A stretch of 32,845 nucleotides of DNA, taken from positions 1-32,845 of the forward strand of contig CAZQHK010000047.1 of assembly GCA_964593455.1 (NCBI GenBank). The letters are read 5' to 3'. Below, piece by piece: positions 23,769 through 32,536 of this stretch. The stretch's first letter is position 1. The number at the start of each line of letters is the position of its first letter. Origin of the DNA: CAZQHK01 sp964593455 (GTDB taxonomy: Bacteria > Muiribacteriota > CAYSPT01). Made by a program: the position numbers and the translations under genes. The notes beneath the pieces were generated by a model that worked only from the letters and a program-made list of their open reading frames with translations, had not been told where the DNA came from and made no database searches.

Positions 23769-25814
23769 TCAAGACTGTGACAACGGTTCGAATTTCCGTC
23801 CTGTCTCCATGAATATTTTGGAGAAGATTTCATAGTACTCGAGCCGCATGCACTGGATGAACACCACGATTCCTTCCAGCACTACCACAGCCAGGTTTCC
23901 CACCAGCAGGCCCAGACCGGTGGATATCAAACCTTTTCCGCACAAACTTTGTATCTCGAACACGGCCAACATCAACGCGGTGTGATTCATGGCAAAAGCG
24001 GCTACCCTGATAAACGACACCGTGTTGGCCAGGAGTCCCATCACAATTTCCACCGGTTTAAAGAGCGTCTCCGCTAGTTCCGGTTTCTCGTTTTCCTCAC
24101 CTGGAGCCGGCCGGGACTCTCCTTTCGTATTACCTGCTGTTTCAGGGCTTATTTCATAGTCTCCAGGCCGGTGATGACTGCTGCCGGTGGTCCACTTCCA
24201 AAAAAGATAATCGCCGGCGGTGACCGCCAGCAACGGTAGGCCCAGTAGAAGTACTACGCCCCAGTAGGGAATGGATCGTCCGGCTTCACTGGTTACATCC
24301 AGGGCAAAGATAATCGCTCCCCAGTAAAACAAGGTGCTGGCCAGGCCCCATTGACCGAACAGCCCTTTTCTGAACTGCCCCGCCAGCCAGCACTGGACCA
24401 GGTTGAAAAGCAAGGCCACGCTCAGCAGCACGACACCCAGTTCGATGCCGATACGGAGTCCTTTCAACGGTTCCTGAAGCGGGTTGAACCAGACTGTTTC
24501 GATGAGATGTTCATAACCAAACACTGAGCCGTACAAAACCCCGAAGAAGATAGATGATATCCCGCAATAAATAAGTACTATCCCAAAATATTCGAAAAAC
24601 GGATAGCTCTTTCTCAGGAGGTACAACCAGAGTCCCACCAGGGCTAATACTCCGCCATGGCCGATATCCCCGAACATCATTCCGAACATGATCACGAACG
24701 ACAGGGCGAACAGAAGGGTTGGATCAAGGCAGTGGTAGGCGGGTTGACCATAGAGTTCCACCAGGAGTTTGAAAGGCCTAAGCCACCAGGGATGGTCGAG
24801 TAAGGTCGGCACCGTTACCCGCTCCTCTTTAACTTCGAGTACCTCTTTTGCCGCCACGGCATCTATCCACACCTGGCCGTTGAGCGCTTCAATAATCTCC
24901 CGTTCCAGATCTTCCACGGTTTTGCTCGGTACCCAGGCTACCAGGAAATAGCCGGCCTTGCTCTGGAGAAACCGTTCCATTACTTCCAGCACACGGAGAT
25001 TAATGGCGCAGTCATGCCACCACTCCCGCAACCGTACCGCTTCTGATTTTTTCAGATCAGCCAGGTCGGTCTCTGCCTGCGCCAGCTGCTCGAGAACCTT
25101 GTGCAATTCTCCTTCCACCTGTTCCCTGCTGGCGAAAGAACGAGGCGGAACAGAAACCGGCTCGAACTGGATTGCTTTGAATATTTTCCGGAGAGTGGCG
25201 CGGTGTTTCTTGAGAACCCCCAGGCAGACGATAGTCTGCGTGCCTCCCTGGGAGTAAGGACTGTGCTCCAGGCAGTGGGGGATGTTTGACAGTCCTGACT
25301 TGAGCGTGTCCAGAGCATCAGAGGGAATAAGACCTACTTCGAATTCGCTGAAAGTCCCTTTCCTGATCATCTGAGGATCGAGGTTCCGTTCTTCCAGCAT
25401 AACCATTATACGGGAGAAAACTTCTAACTGTTTGGCCCGGGCCTGGCCGGTGTTGATAGCGTGCCAAAGTGGTTTTACCTGTTGCATCAGGTCCGCCAGT
25501 TCGGGCTGTATAATGGACGTATATTCGAGCGGGTTGATCGATGGTATTCGATCAGGAGCGAGACCCGTCCGGTGCTTCGGATTTATCTTCAGCGCGGCGG
25601 CCGTTTCTTTAAGATTTTGTTTCAAAGCGAGCATATCGGCCTGGGCAGAATGTGTTTGCACCGGTGTGTAAGACGATTCATGACCAAAAAAATTGGAGGC
25701 TTTCTCGATGTGTATAACGTCCCTTTTCAAGAGCAGGCTAAAAACGGCCGGGAGATCGTCTTTAAGCAGCACCAGCCTGAGGAAATGCATGCGATCGGGT
25801 CTCAGTATGCTCAT
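23769..25814 (-). CDS. atpI: V/A-type ATPase subunit I (membrane stator, a-type)
   Basis: The 681-residue protein has a cytosolic N-terminal half with coiled coils and a C-terminal membrane half starting near residue 360 (LLFALSFVIMFGMMFGDIGHGG). The two conserved Arg of the ion path are visible: Arg603 in SFIRVAAFAMNH and Arg657 in FIQCMRLEYYEIFSKIF. A charged loop around residues 540-580 (Glu/Pro/Lys-rich) lies between membrane segments and is longer than I expect. It starts with an ATGA overlap with subunit C. Confidence 0.95.
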   Translation of the reverse strand: MSILRPDRMHFLRLVLLKDDLPAVFSLLLKRDVIHIEKASNFFGHESSYTPVQTHSAQADMLALKQNLKETAAALKINPKHRTGLAPDRIPSINPLEYTSIIQPELADLMQQVKPLWHAINTGQARAKQLEVFSRIMVMLEERNLDPQMIRKGTFSEFEVGLIPSDALDTLKSGLSNIPHCLEHSPYSQGGTQTIVCLGVLKKHRATLRKIFKAIQFEPVSVPPRSFASREQVEGELHKVLEQLAQAETDLADLKKSEAVRLREWWHDCAINLRVLEVMERFLQSKAGYFLVAWVPSKTVEDLEREIIEALNGQVWIDAVAAKEVLEVKEERVTVPTLLDHPWWLRPFKLLVELYGQPAYHCLDPTLLFALSFVIMFGMMFGDIGHGGVLALVGLWLYLLRKSYPFFEYFGIVLIYCGISSIFFGVLYGSVFGYEHLIETVWFNPLQEPLKGLRIGIELGVVLLSVALLFNLVQCWLAGQFRKGLFGQWGLASTLFYWGAIIFALDVTSEAGRSIPYWGVVLLLGLPLLAVTAGDYLFWKWTTGSSHHRPGDYEISPETAGNTKGESRPAPGEENEKPELAETLFKPVEIVMGLLANTVSFIRVAAFAMNHTALMLAVFEIQSLCGKGLISTGLGLLVGNLAVVVLEGIVVFIQCMRLEYYEIFSKIFMETGRKFEPLSQS

Positions 25815-26923
25815 GAAACAGACTCCTCCCGGTACACGAGAACAGACTGGAGTTCATCGAGTTCGATGGCGAAACGTTTCGCCTGAAAGACGGCGACCAT
25901 GTTCTCCATGAGAAGTTTTTGGCTGATGATAAACGACAGAAACCGGGTGAGCGTGAAGGGCCGGTTAGTCTGTTTTCGGGTAGCAGCCAGGTAGAGACGG
26001 TGGTTCCCCAGAATGTCGAGATCTTCGATGGTCGATGGTCCAGGCTGTTTCCGAGAACGCGATTCATCCTGAAAAAGGAAGGAAGCCAGGTGGCCGGCAG
26101 GCAGGGCGGCAATGGAATCCTTCTCGGTGGTCGGTTTCATGACGGCCTGCAAATGACTTCGTGAAAAACATTCAGTTGCCAGCGGGAGAAAGTAATCTAT
26201 TTCAGTAGCGTCCATCTGGTGATAAAACCGCATCCGCAAGCTCCAACTGAACTCCTTGAAACCGATGTAATGGTCCAGGAGACAGTTACGCACCTCCTCT
26301 TCTTCGGAAGGGAAAAGATTGGTTGCCGCTTCCGCAAGGAGCTTGAGATATTCGCTATCAAGCACGATCTCGAAGTAATAGAGAAAAGGTTTCCGGCGGT
26401 ACTGGTCCAGGGCTTTTTTCATAGGAGTCATGAGCGGTGTACCTCGGACAATATCGAGCAGGTTTTCGGCGGCGATGTTGGTGGTGGAGGAAAGAGGAAT
26501 CCGGTCAAGAGGAATGAAGAAACCCGGTTTCGAGTGAAGGTTTGATTCCATGTCGCCGCTGGGATTGAAATCAGGAAAAGCCCATAACCTGAAGATCCGT
26601 TTCAGGAGCCCGAAATCATAGATTGTCAAAAAAGACCGGAGCAGGTTGGCGGCTGCGGCCGGAAGAAACCGTATGAGCTTTCGGCTGCCCTCATGATAAT
26701 AATCCAGCAATGCCCGTTCGACTTGCCGGAGCGTCTGCCCCACTCCGCTATCCAGGTTTTGGGGAATATCGAGACCGGGCATCTGCTCATGAAGCCTGGT
26801 AAGACAGTCCTGAAGATCGATCGTCCCGGTCAATTCCCGGATCATCAACGGCGTGAATCTTCTCTGGCGCAGGGCCCCGAGCAGGCTGTTGGCGGCGGAA
26901 TAGGATAATACCGGGTTGCTCAC
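25811..26923 (-). CDS. atpC: V/A-type ATPase subunit C (d/AC39-like connector)
   Basis: The 370-residue, largely helical protein matches the AC39/subunit C family that caps the rotor ring and joins it to the D/F shaft. It has three repeats of a helical unit; recognisable pieces are the N-terminal SAANSLLGALRQRRFTP, the YYFEIVLDSEYLKLL segment, and a C-terminal LTRFLSFIISQKLLMENM, which corresponds to the family's terminal REVEVxNLRxI-type helix. It starts with GTG overlapping the H subunit stop (GTGA) and ends in an ATGA overlap with subunit I. Confidence 0.85.
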   Translation of the reverse strand: MSNPVLSYSAANSLLGALRQRRFTPLMIRELTGTIDLQDCLTRLHEQMPGLDIPQNLDSGVGQTLRQVERALLDYYHEGSRKLIRFLPAAAANLLRSFLTIYDFGLLKRIFRLWAFPDFNPSGDMESNLHSKPGFFIPLDRIPLSSTTNIAAENLLDIVRGTPLMTPMKKALDQYRRKPFLYYFEIVLDSEYLKLLAEAATNLFPSEEEEVRNCLLDHYIGFKEFSWSLRMRFYHQMDATEIDYFLPLATECFSRSHLQAVMKPTTEKDSIAALPAGHLASFLFQDESRSRKQPGPSTIEDLDILGNHRLYLAATRKQTNRPFTLTRFLSFIISQKLLMENMVAVFQAKRFAIELDELQSVLVYREESVS

Positions 26924-27381
26924 CGTTTGGTCTCCTCGCCGGCCGGGTTGTCATTTCCCCCGTTTTCCTGCCCGTAAAGCTCCTCTTCGAGCCGGGCCAA
27001 ATCCCACTCTTTGACAGTGGACCGGTAAAAAGCGTCAAGCAGTTTTTCTTTTCTTCGCTGGTAGGCGGCATTCATCTTACGGATACAACCTGATATCTCA
27101 TCGGATAACGTGGCCTCATCGGTCTTTATTTCGTTATCTACTTCCTCGATGAGCCGTTCTTTTAGCAGCAGCGCCTGTCTCTTGGTTTCATCCAGATGAG
27201 ACCGAGCCCATTGCTGGGCTTCTCGTTTAATCGTTTCCGCTTCTTTCTCCGCCCGGGCAATCTTCTCCCGGGCTTCTTTCTCAACCTCGATCAGTTCCTT
27301 GAGATGCCCTTCGGAAGAAAAGGAATTGTCGCTTGCCACGTGAGTATTATCTCCTTCTGTGGAACTATTCAGACTCGTCAT
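26920..27381 (-). CDS. V/A-type ATPase subunit H/G-like coiled coil (peripheral stalk)
   Basis: The 153-residue protein is almost entirely heptad-rich helix from about residue 25 (HLKELIEVEKEAREKIARAE), typical of the stalk partner of subunit E (AhaH in archaea, G in eukaryotes). Its extra C-terminal part (after residue 110) is longer than usual H subunits of about 105 residues. Identity rests on coiled-coil nature and position at the head of the operon. Confidence 0.75.
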   Translation of the reverse strand: MTSLNSSTEGDNTHVASDNSFSSEGHLKELIEVEKEAREKIARAEKEAETIKREAQQWARSHLDETKRQALLLKERLIEEVDNEIKTDEATLSDEISGCIRKMNAAYQRRKEKLLDAFYRSTVKEWDLARLEEELYGQENGGNDNPAGEETKR

Positions 27382-27493
27382 CCTGGTTGTGCCGGTACAG
27401 TTTTATTTCCTTGACGGCGACATAGATGATTCCGGCGAAAAGAGCGATCTTGAAAATAAGATATGCCCAGCCGAATATCATCTCCGGATTCAT
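27365..27493 (-). CDS. Small single-pass membrane protein opening the V/A-ATPase operon
   Basis: ATG at 27493 opens a 42-residue ORF, MNPEMIFGWAYLIFKIALFA then GIIYVAVKEIKLYRHNQDDE, ending at 27365. It has one transmembrane helix (about residues 6-29) and a charged cytosolic tail. It overlaps the H-subunit start by 17 bases, which implies coupled translation. The ribosome-binding site (GGACGG, about 10 bases upstream) is poor. I do not recognise a family. Its place as first gene suggests a role with the ATPase, in the way AtpI/AtpZ-like small proteins precede F-type operons; this is inference. Confidence 0.6.
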   Translation of the reverse strand: MNPEMIFGWAYLIFKIALFAGIIYVAVKEIKLYRHNQDDESE

Positions 27494-27578
27494 AGCGTGA
27501 CTGCCGTCCTAACTATGGCCGGCTCGCAAACATACTGCTTTGCCTTTTCCGACGCCTGTTGCAGCTATATTAACACTC

Positions 27579-27607
27579 ATTATAGCCCTCCATAATTGTA
27601 CCGTCAA
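27579..27607 (-). promoter_or_regulatory. Promoter of the V/A-ATPase operon
   Basis: On the minus strand TTGACG (27607-27602) and TATAAT (27584-27579) with a 17-base spacer. Initiation near 27572 leaves a leader of about 79 bases before the small membrane protein. The leader contains complementary pieces (GCAAA/TTTGC and GCCG/CGGC) that can form two hairpins. Confidence 0.75.
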
Positions 27608-27628
27608 CGTTACAAAGTAAGCCAGCTG

Positions 27629-27657
27629 TTGCTGTTACCTTGAAGCCGTATTAGAAT
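27629..27657 (+). promoter_or_regulatory. Promoter of plsC
   Basis: TTGCTG at 27629-27634 and TAGAAT at 27652-27657 with a 17-base spacer, 40 bases before the plsC ATG and back-to-back with the ATPase promoter. Confidence 0.55.
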
Positions 27658-27696
27658 AGGCAAGAATCTTAGAAATCGAAGTTGGAGATCGAAGCA

Positions 27697-28362
27697 ATGA
27701 AATGGTTAAGGCAACTAGTCTACTGTATTGCTATCCCGGTGATCCAGGCTCTCAGGCTGCTCTTTAAGGTGGAGTTTCAAAACCGGCGGCTGGTACCCAA
27801 ACGAGGTCCTCTGGTTATCCTGTACAACCACCAGAGTAACTGGGACCCTTTGATGCTTGGGTGGGCAGCGGACCGGCGGTTGAACTACCTGGCCAAGAAG
27901 GAATTGTTCAACCCGAAGAAAATTACCACCAGGCTGCTCGGTTATCTCATTCGGGTCTACGGTGCTTTTCCCCTGGATAGGAAGAATCCTCTGGCCACTA
28001 AAAGTTCGTTCAAATATATTCGTGAGCTTCTTAAAGACGGCGAGGGACTGGCTATTGCGCCGGAGGGCACTCGCAACAAGCGGTTTAAAGAAACCAACCG
28101 GCTTCTTCCGCTGAAGGCTGGAATAGTCAGGTTTCTGCTTTCGCTGGCCGAGGGAGAGGATGGAAGTGTTCCTGTTTTTGTCCCGGCTGCTCTCGTGTAC
28201 CGACCGGTAAAGTGGGGGAGAACCAGAATTCAGGTGGCATTCGGAGAGCCGTTTGATACCTCGTTGTGGTTGAAAACCGGCGACGAGCGACGCCAGACGA
28301 CCGAATCGCGTGTCGGAGAGATCCAGGAACGGCTTCAGAAACTGATAGATTCGATTATTTAA
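27697..28362 (+). CDS. plsC: 1-acyl-sn-glycerol-3-phosphate acyltransferase (PlsC family)
   Basis: The 221-residue protein carries the acyltransferase block I NHQSNWD (HX4D), the PLDRK-type block (GAFPLDRKNP) and block III EGTR (APEGTRN), the three marks of the LPLAT/PlsC family. It would add the second acyl chain in phosphatidic acid synthesis at the inner membrane. An N-terminal hydrophobic stretch (residues 6-23) can anchor it. ATG at 27697 has GGAG at 9 bases; the TTG at 27682 is inside that ribosome-binding-site region. The assembly gap begins four bases after the stop. Confidence 0.9.
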   Translation: MKWLRQLVYCIAIPVIQALRLLFKVEFQNRRLVPKRGPLVILYNHQSNWDPLMLGWAADRRLNYLAKKELFNPKKITTRLLGYLIRVYGAFPLDRKNPLATKSSFKYIRELLKDGEGLAIAPEGTRNKRFKETNRLLPLKAGIVRFLLSLAEGEDGSVPVFVPAALVYRPVKWGRTRIQVAFGEPFDTSLWLKTGDERRQTTESRVGEIQERLQKLIDSII

Positions 28363-28366
28363 CCTG

Positions 28367-28466
28367 NNNNNNNNNNNNNNNNNNNNNNNNNNNNNNNNNN
28401 NNNNNNNNNNNNNNNNNNNNNNNNNNNNNNNNNNNNNNNNNNNNNNNNNNNNNNNNNNNNNNNNNN
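28367..28466. other. Assembly gap (100 N)
   Basis: Exactly 100 unknown bases, the usual fixed-size scaffold gap, so its true length is unknown. Gene order on either side rests on scaffolding and not on contiguous sequence. Confidence 0.98.
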
Positions 28467-28491
28467 GGAAAGCCGGTTTTAACTATCCGGG

Positions 28492-29601
28492 TTACAGGGT
28501 ATACCGGCTGACTCCCTGATCGGTTCCCACCCACAGTCTCCCCAGGCTGTCAACCAGAAGGGAGAAAATGTGGTCTGAAGCCAGACCTTCCATCGATTCA
28601 ACTTCTTCCGAAGTTTTCGTACCGTCAGGAGCGAAGGTGATGGTTCTTTTCTCCGTGGTGGTAAAGGTGGTCCACGTATCTTTGTTATTGAACCGGGTCA
28701 GACCGGCGGCAGTTCCAAACCATACGTTGTCCTGGTCGACGGTGATGACCCGGATAAAACTATCCGGCAGCCGATTGTCGTAGGAAGCGTATGTGTTCCA
28801 GTTCTCGAATTCTGTCAAATCGTCGAAGGCGTTAACCCGGTTGGCGCCGCCCCAGGAGCCGAACCAGATAGAATCGCCCTGAAAGGTGATCGCGTGGATA
28901 TTGTTGTCCACCAGGCCGCTGTTATGTTCGTCGAATGTTTCGAATCGGCCGTCGTGAAACCGGCTGGCGCCTTTACCCTCTTTAGTTCCGATCCAGACCT
29001 CATCTTCGCCCGGGGTCACCACCACAGTGAAATTGCTGGGCAGTCCGGTTTCATCGGTAAAGTGGTCCCACTGATTTCCGTCATACGTGAAAACTCCGCT
29101 GCCCCAGGTGGCGAGCCAGAGAACTCCGCTGCGGTCGAAATCCATATCAACAATCAGAGCTTCGGCTACCTCGCTCGTAGCCGGAACGATATTCCACCGG
29201 CCATTGTCTAACCGCACCAGGGTAACGTTGCCGGCCATACCGCAACTGGCCCAAATCGCTCCGTTGGCATCCTCCGCCAGACATGTCACATTATTGGGAG
29301 GTAACCCGTCAGCCGGCCCGAAAGACCGCCATGTTTCCTTTCCCTGCTGATCCCGAGAGACCCGGGTAATACCGTTCCAGGTAGCCAGGTATATATCTTC
29401 CGAAGCGGTTTCAAGTATGTCGAGAACGACGTTTCCAGGTAGAAAATCACGGGTACTGAAGGTTCTCCATGGACCGCTTCCCTCAGCCGATGGTTTGGTG
29501 CTGCGCCGGTAGATGAACTTACATCCCGGTATAAACGTAATACAACACATCAGCGCCAGGCTGATGAGCAGGCTTGAAAAAGGGTTCCTTAGACTATTCA
29601 A
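28492..29601 (-). CDS. Probable lipoprotein with a two-component-regulator-type beta-propeller
   Basis: The protein of about 369 residues has an N-terminal export signal (LLISLALMCCITFIPGC), where the Cys could be lipidated although PGC is not a perfect lipobox. The rest is made of propeller strands with the recurring pattern xxxGxIWxGTxxGxxR (IYLATWNGITRVS, VWIGTKEGKGASRF, VWFGTAAGLTRFN, LWVGTDQGVSRY), as in the sensor parts of hybrid histidine kinases. No kinase domain follows, so it is a stand-alone extracytoplasmic propeller. TTG at 29601 is preferred; an in-frame ATG at 29649 would overlap the TPR gene by 41 bases. It probably shares a transcript with the TPR gene. Function unknown. Confidence 0.75.
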   Translation of the reverse strand: MNSLRNPFSSLLISLALMCCITFIPGCKFIYRRSTKPSAEGSGPWRTFSTRDFLPGNVVLDILETASEDIYLATWNGITRVSRDQQGKETWRSFGPADGLPPNNVTCLAEDANGAIWASCGMAGNVTLVRLDNGRWNIVPATSEVAEALIVDMDFDRSGVLWLATWGSGVFTYDGNQWDHFTDETGLPSNFTVVVTPGEDEVWIGTKEGKGASRFHDGRFETFDEHNSGLVDNNIHAITFQGDSIWFGSWGGANRVNAFDDLTEFENWNTYASYDNRLPDSFIRVITVDQDNVWFGTAAGLTRFNNKDTWTTFTTTEKRTITFAPDGTKTSEEVESMEGLASDHIFSLLVDSLGRLWVGTDQGVSRYTL

Positions 29602-29608
29602 AACAGGA

Positions 29609-30442
29609 TCAGCTCCGGTCTTCGCGGTCCAGATCGGACTGGATTTCATCTATGATATCGGTAACATATTGAAGCAGTAGAGGATCGGAAGTTCCCATAT
29701 CAAAAACCTTTTGAAAATTTTTCAAAGCTTCTTTAAACAGACCCTGCTTCTGGTGGATCTCTCCCAATGTGCAGAAGGCTGCCACCATGTCAGGATCGAG
29801 TTCCAGGGCCTTCTTAACAGAGTGAAGTGCTTCTTCAATCAGTCTTTTTCGAAGTAAAACATCAGCCAGGTTATTGTACGCTTTGGCGTCGGTGGGATTG
29901 AGTTTGACGGCTTTCTCATACGCGATCAAGGCCTGGTCGAAATCGTCGAGATCATAATAGATGTTTCCAATGTTGTAGTAAGTGTCCCCATCGCTCGGAT
30001 TGATATCGTTCCCCTTGAGATACATGCTGATAGCTTGCTGAAACTGGTTTTTGTCCCGATAGATGTTTCCCAGGTTGATATACACGTCGGCCTGCGAGTC
30101 ATCTACTGCCGCCGCTTTCAGAAAAGATTCCTCGGCTTCGGTCAACATATTAAGCTTATAATAGGTCAATCCCAGGTTGTAAAGAGCCTTGAAATACGTC
30201 GGTTTGATCTGGATGGTTTTTTGATAAAATTGAACGGCCATTCGATAGTCGCACATTTTGTAATACGTGTTACCCATATTGTAAAGAGCTTTTTCGAAAT
30301 CGGGTTTAATTTGAAGAGCTTTCTGGTAGCATCGAAGGGCTTGCCGGTAGTTGCCGTAACGGTAGTTTTGGTTTCCTTTATCCTTGAGATCTTCCGGATC
30401 CTCTTGGCCGTCTTTTCCTCCCGTGAAGGGTGTCTGGGACAT
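29609..30442 (-). CDS. TPR-repeat protein
   Basis: The 277-residue soluble protein contains seven consecutive 34-residue tetratricopeptide repeats from about residue 20 to 255 (YNMGNTYYKMCDY, YNLGLTYYKLN, INLGNIYRDKNQF, YNIGNIYYDLDDF, NNLADVLLRKR, CTLGEIHQKQG). TPRs form a superhelical scaffold for protein binding. No signal peptide is visible with the start at 30442, which has AGGAG 8 bases ahead; upstream in-frame codons give a Lys/Arg-rich extension without support. It is followed after 7 bases by the propeller lipoprotein, perhaps its partner. Confidence 0.88.
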   Translation of the reverse strand: MSQTPFTGGKDGQEDPEDLKDKGNQNYRYGNYRQALRCYQKALQIKPDFEKALYNMGNTYYKMCDYRMAVQFYQKTIQIKPTYFKALYNLGLTYYKLNMLTEAEESFLKAAAVDDSQADVYINLGNIYRDKNQFQQAISMYLKGNDINPSDGDTYYNIGNIYYDLDDFDQALIAYEKAVKLNPTDAKAYNNLADVLLRKRLIEEALHSVKKALELDPDMVAAFCTLGEIHQKQGLFKEALKNFQKVFDMGTSDPLLLQYVTDIIDEIQSDLDREDRS

Positions 30443-30506
30443 CTTGGGTCTCCTTTTCCTCTTAAACCGGTTCGAGCACCGTTTGTTGACAAACTCCTGT
30501 CGGCTC

Positions 30507-30535
30507 ATTGTAGCATACTTTAGGTACTGGTACAA
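30507..30535 (-). promoter_or_regulatory. Candidate promoter of the TPR-propeller pair
   Basis: On the minus strand TTGTAC (30535-30530), a 17-base spacer and TACAAT (30512-30507). The -10 is good, the -35 only matches its TTG. Confidence 0.45.
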
Positions 30536-30590
30536 GGCAAGGACACCGGGTTCGGCAGGCTTCGTTGGTAAATTAGTTTGTGTTAGAATA

Positions 30591-30599
30591 GAGACCGAT
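30591..30599 (+). promoter_or_regulatory. Candidate extended -10 promoter for the aminotransferase
   Basis: TGTTAGAAT fits an extended -10 (TGn plus TAGAAT at 30594-30599) and is 44 bases before the GTG start. No good -35 is seen. Confidence 0.4.
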
Positions 30600-30643
30600 G
30601 AAGTACAGCTGTTTACTGGAAAGACATGAATGGAGGAGAATAC

Positions 30644-31852
30644 GTGAAACCGTTGGTTCCGGCCGAGAGACTCGAGGCGATACCATCGTATTTGTTTGAT
30701 GATCTTGATAAAGCTAGAGATGCCAGGCGATCGCAAGGCGCCGATGTCGTCGATCTCGGTGTGGGAGATCCCGATTTATCGACACCCAAACAGATTTGTG
30801 AGGTTATGGCTGCCGATGTTTTGAACGCCTGCCGTCATGGGTATCCTTCATACACCGGGTTGTTGAAGTTCAGGGAAGCGGTAGCGAAGTACTACGAAGC
30901 ACGGTTTGGTGTTGAACTGGATCCCGAGCGGGAGGTGCTCTCCCTCATCGGCTCGAAAGAAGGACTGGCGCATCTTCCCCTGGCGTTGGTAAATCCCGGG
31001 GACGTAGCCCTGGTACCCGATCCCGAGTATCCGGTTTATCGAAACGGGGTCATCCTGGCGGGTGGCCGGCCGGTTGATATCCCTCTCACGGAAGAGAATG
31101 ATTTTCTTCCCTGTTTGAAGGATATCCCGGAACAAACCGCCGTCAAGGCGAAATTGCTGTACCTTAACTATCCAAACAATCCTACCGCAGCCGTGGCCCC
31201 TCTTGACTACCTGGTCTCGGTAGTTGATTTTTGCCGGGAGTACGGTATTCCGCTCTGTTACGACAACGCTTACGCCGAGGTCTATTTTGATGACGAGAAA
31301 CCGGTCAGTGTGTTGCAGATTCCCGGGGCAAAAGACATATCGGTAGAAGTGGGGTCCCTGTCCAAGAGTTTCAACATGACCGGGTGGCGGCTCGGGTTCA
31401 TGGTTGGCAGCAGTGCGATCTTAAAAGCACTGGGGAAAGTGAAGATGAACATCGATTCCGGCCAGTTTGAGTCCGTTCAGCACGCCGGTGTGAGTGCTCT
31501 GTCTCTGCCCGGGGAAATCCGGGCCCAAATCCGGTCTGTGTATCAAAGCCGGCGCGATATTCTAGTGAAGAGTTTAAACGAAGCCGGGTGGAACGTTACT
31601 ACCCCAAAAGCCACCTTTTACATATGGGCCCGGATTCCGACGGGCTGGAGCTCCGCTGCCTTTGCCAAACATATGCTCGAGTCAATCGATGTACTGGTTA
31701 CCCCCGGGAGCGGATTTGGCCCCTCCGGGGAAGGATATGTACGGTTTTCTCTGACCTCCAGTAGCGAAAGAATCGAGACTGCCGCCTCGAGAATCAGGGG
31801 CTGGTCTATAGCCGATAAAATACTGGAAAAAGACAGTAGATCTCCCGGCTAG
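30644..31852 (+). CDS. dapL: PLP-dependent aminotransferase, likely LL-diaminopimelate aminotransferase (DapL-like)
   Basis: The 402-residue fold-type I aminotransferase has VDLGVGDPDLSTP at the N-terminus, the PLP-contact segments YLNYPNNPTA and CYDNAYAEVYFD, the Schiff-base Lys in VGSLSKSFNMTGWRLGF and the carboxylate-binding Arg in GYVRFSLT. YPSYTGLLKFREAVAKYY and the overall pattern best match DapL of the bacterial variant type (DapL2-like), which converts tetrahydrodipicolinate plus glutamate to LL-diaminopimelate for lysine and peptidoglycan. Related aspartate or alanine aminotransferases (AlaC/MalY-like) remain possible. GTG at 30644 has GGAGGA 6 bases ahead; an ATG at 30626 is in frame but poorly served. 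Confidence 0.82.
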   Translation: MKPLVPAERLEAIPSYLFDDLDKARDARRSQGADVVDLGVGDPDLSTPKQICEVMAADVLNACRHGYPSYTGLLKFREAVAKYYEARFGVELDPEREVLSLIGSKEGLAHLPLALVNPGDVALVPDPEYPVYRNGVILAGGRPVDIPLTEENDFLPCLKDIPEQTAVKAKLLYLNYPNNPTAAVAPLDYLVSVVDFCREYGIPLCYDNAYAEVYFDDEKPVSVLQIPGAKDISVEVGSLSKSFNMTGWRLGFMVGSSAILKALGKVKMNIDSGQFESVQHAGVSALSLPGEIRAQIRSVYQSRRDILVKSLNEAGWNVTTPKATFYIWARIPTGWSSAAFAKHMLESIDVLVTPGSGFGPSGEGYVRFSLTSSSERIETAASRIRGWSIADKILEKDSRSPG

Positions 31853-31877
31853 CAGCGAAGAAAGTGAGGTTGAGGTT

Positions 31878-32510
31878 TTGGGCGATTATTTAAACGGTAG
31901 ATACTTGATCGTTGTGGTTGCGCTTTTTTTACTGCTCCCGGCTGTGGTTCAGGCGGAAGAAGGAGAATCATGGCGGGAACCTATCTTGTTCCGCAGAGAA
32001 ACGGTGAAAGATGAAGGTCTCGAATGTCTGGTGCGGCTGAAAGACGGTACGGCTGCTTTCGGAACGCTCCGATATGTCGGAGACGGAGTGTACCAGTTGA
32101 CGGCCTCCAACGGGGATTTTTCTTTCAGAAAAGATGAGATAGCTAATCTGGTATCCGGGCAAGAAGCCCGGGCCCTCAAAGAAGCTTTGACGTGTATGAA
32201 GAATATGCTCAGACTGCAGGCCGAGTCGCGATCATACAACCGCCGCCATGGATCTGCTAAACTGAAAGAAATGAAACAGTATTTCCCTATTGTGTTCTAT
32301 GCCGACGGGATTACTCCTGCGCTCATTCAATGTCCGAGTAAAGGATACTACGAGATCGTGGATTGGTTCGACTTCTCCGTCCGCTGTACCGATCATGACG
32401 GGGTACAAAGCTGTCGCAAGAAGTTGAACTCCCTGGGATACGACGATGAGGAGAACCGGGAACTGCTCGAGTTACTGGGTATACTGCTGACTATCGGTAT
32501 TTATCGATAA
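31878..32510 (+). CDS. Secreted protein of unknown function
   Basis: The 210-residue product starts at a TTG (ribosome-binding-site-like GAGG upstream). It has a clear signal peptide (LIVVVALFLLLPAVVQA, cleavage near residue 26). The mature part opens with a small beta-rich stretch (LVRLKDGTAAFGTLRYVGDGVYQLT, residues about 50-75) that recalls an Sm-like or SH3-like barrel. Then come a helix and a C-terminal half with three Cys (CPSKGYYEIV, VRCTDHDG, SCRKK) that may pair in the periplasm. No family is recognised. It begins 25 bases after the aminotransferase and may be its operon partner. Confidence 0.7.
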   Translation: MGDYLNGRYLIVVVALFLLLPAVVQAEEGESWREPILFRRETVKDEGLECLVRLKDGTAAFGTLRYVGDGVYQLTASNGDFSFRKDEIANLVSGQEARALKEALTCMKNMLRLQAESRSYNRRHGSAKLKEMKQYFPIVFYADGITPALIQCPSKGYYEIVDWFDFSVRCTDHDGVQSCRKKLNSLGYDDEENRELLELLGILLTIGIYR

Positions 32511-32536
32511 GTGATGATGAGGGTTTGGATTCTCTT

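Noticed and set aside
27494..27572. c-di-GMP-type riboswitch in the ATPase operon leader (GGCAAAGC-like piece)
   Set aside because: Only one short piece resembles it; the second conserved half and the closing stems are lacking.
27509..27580. 23-codon ORF with GGAGGG five bases before ATG, upstream of the ATPase operon
   Set aside because: Its ATG overlaps the -10 hexamer TATAAT, so the predicted transcript starts after it. It ends at TAG and has no recognisable product; it could only matter if a further upstream promoter is used.
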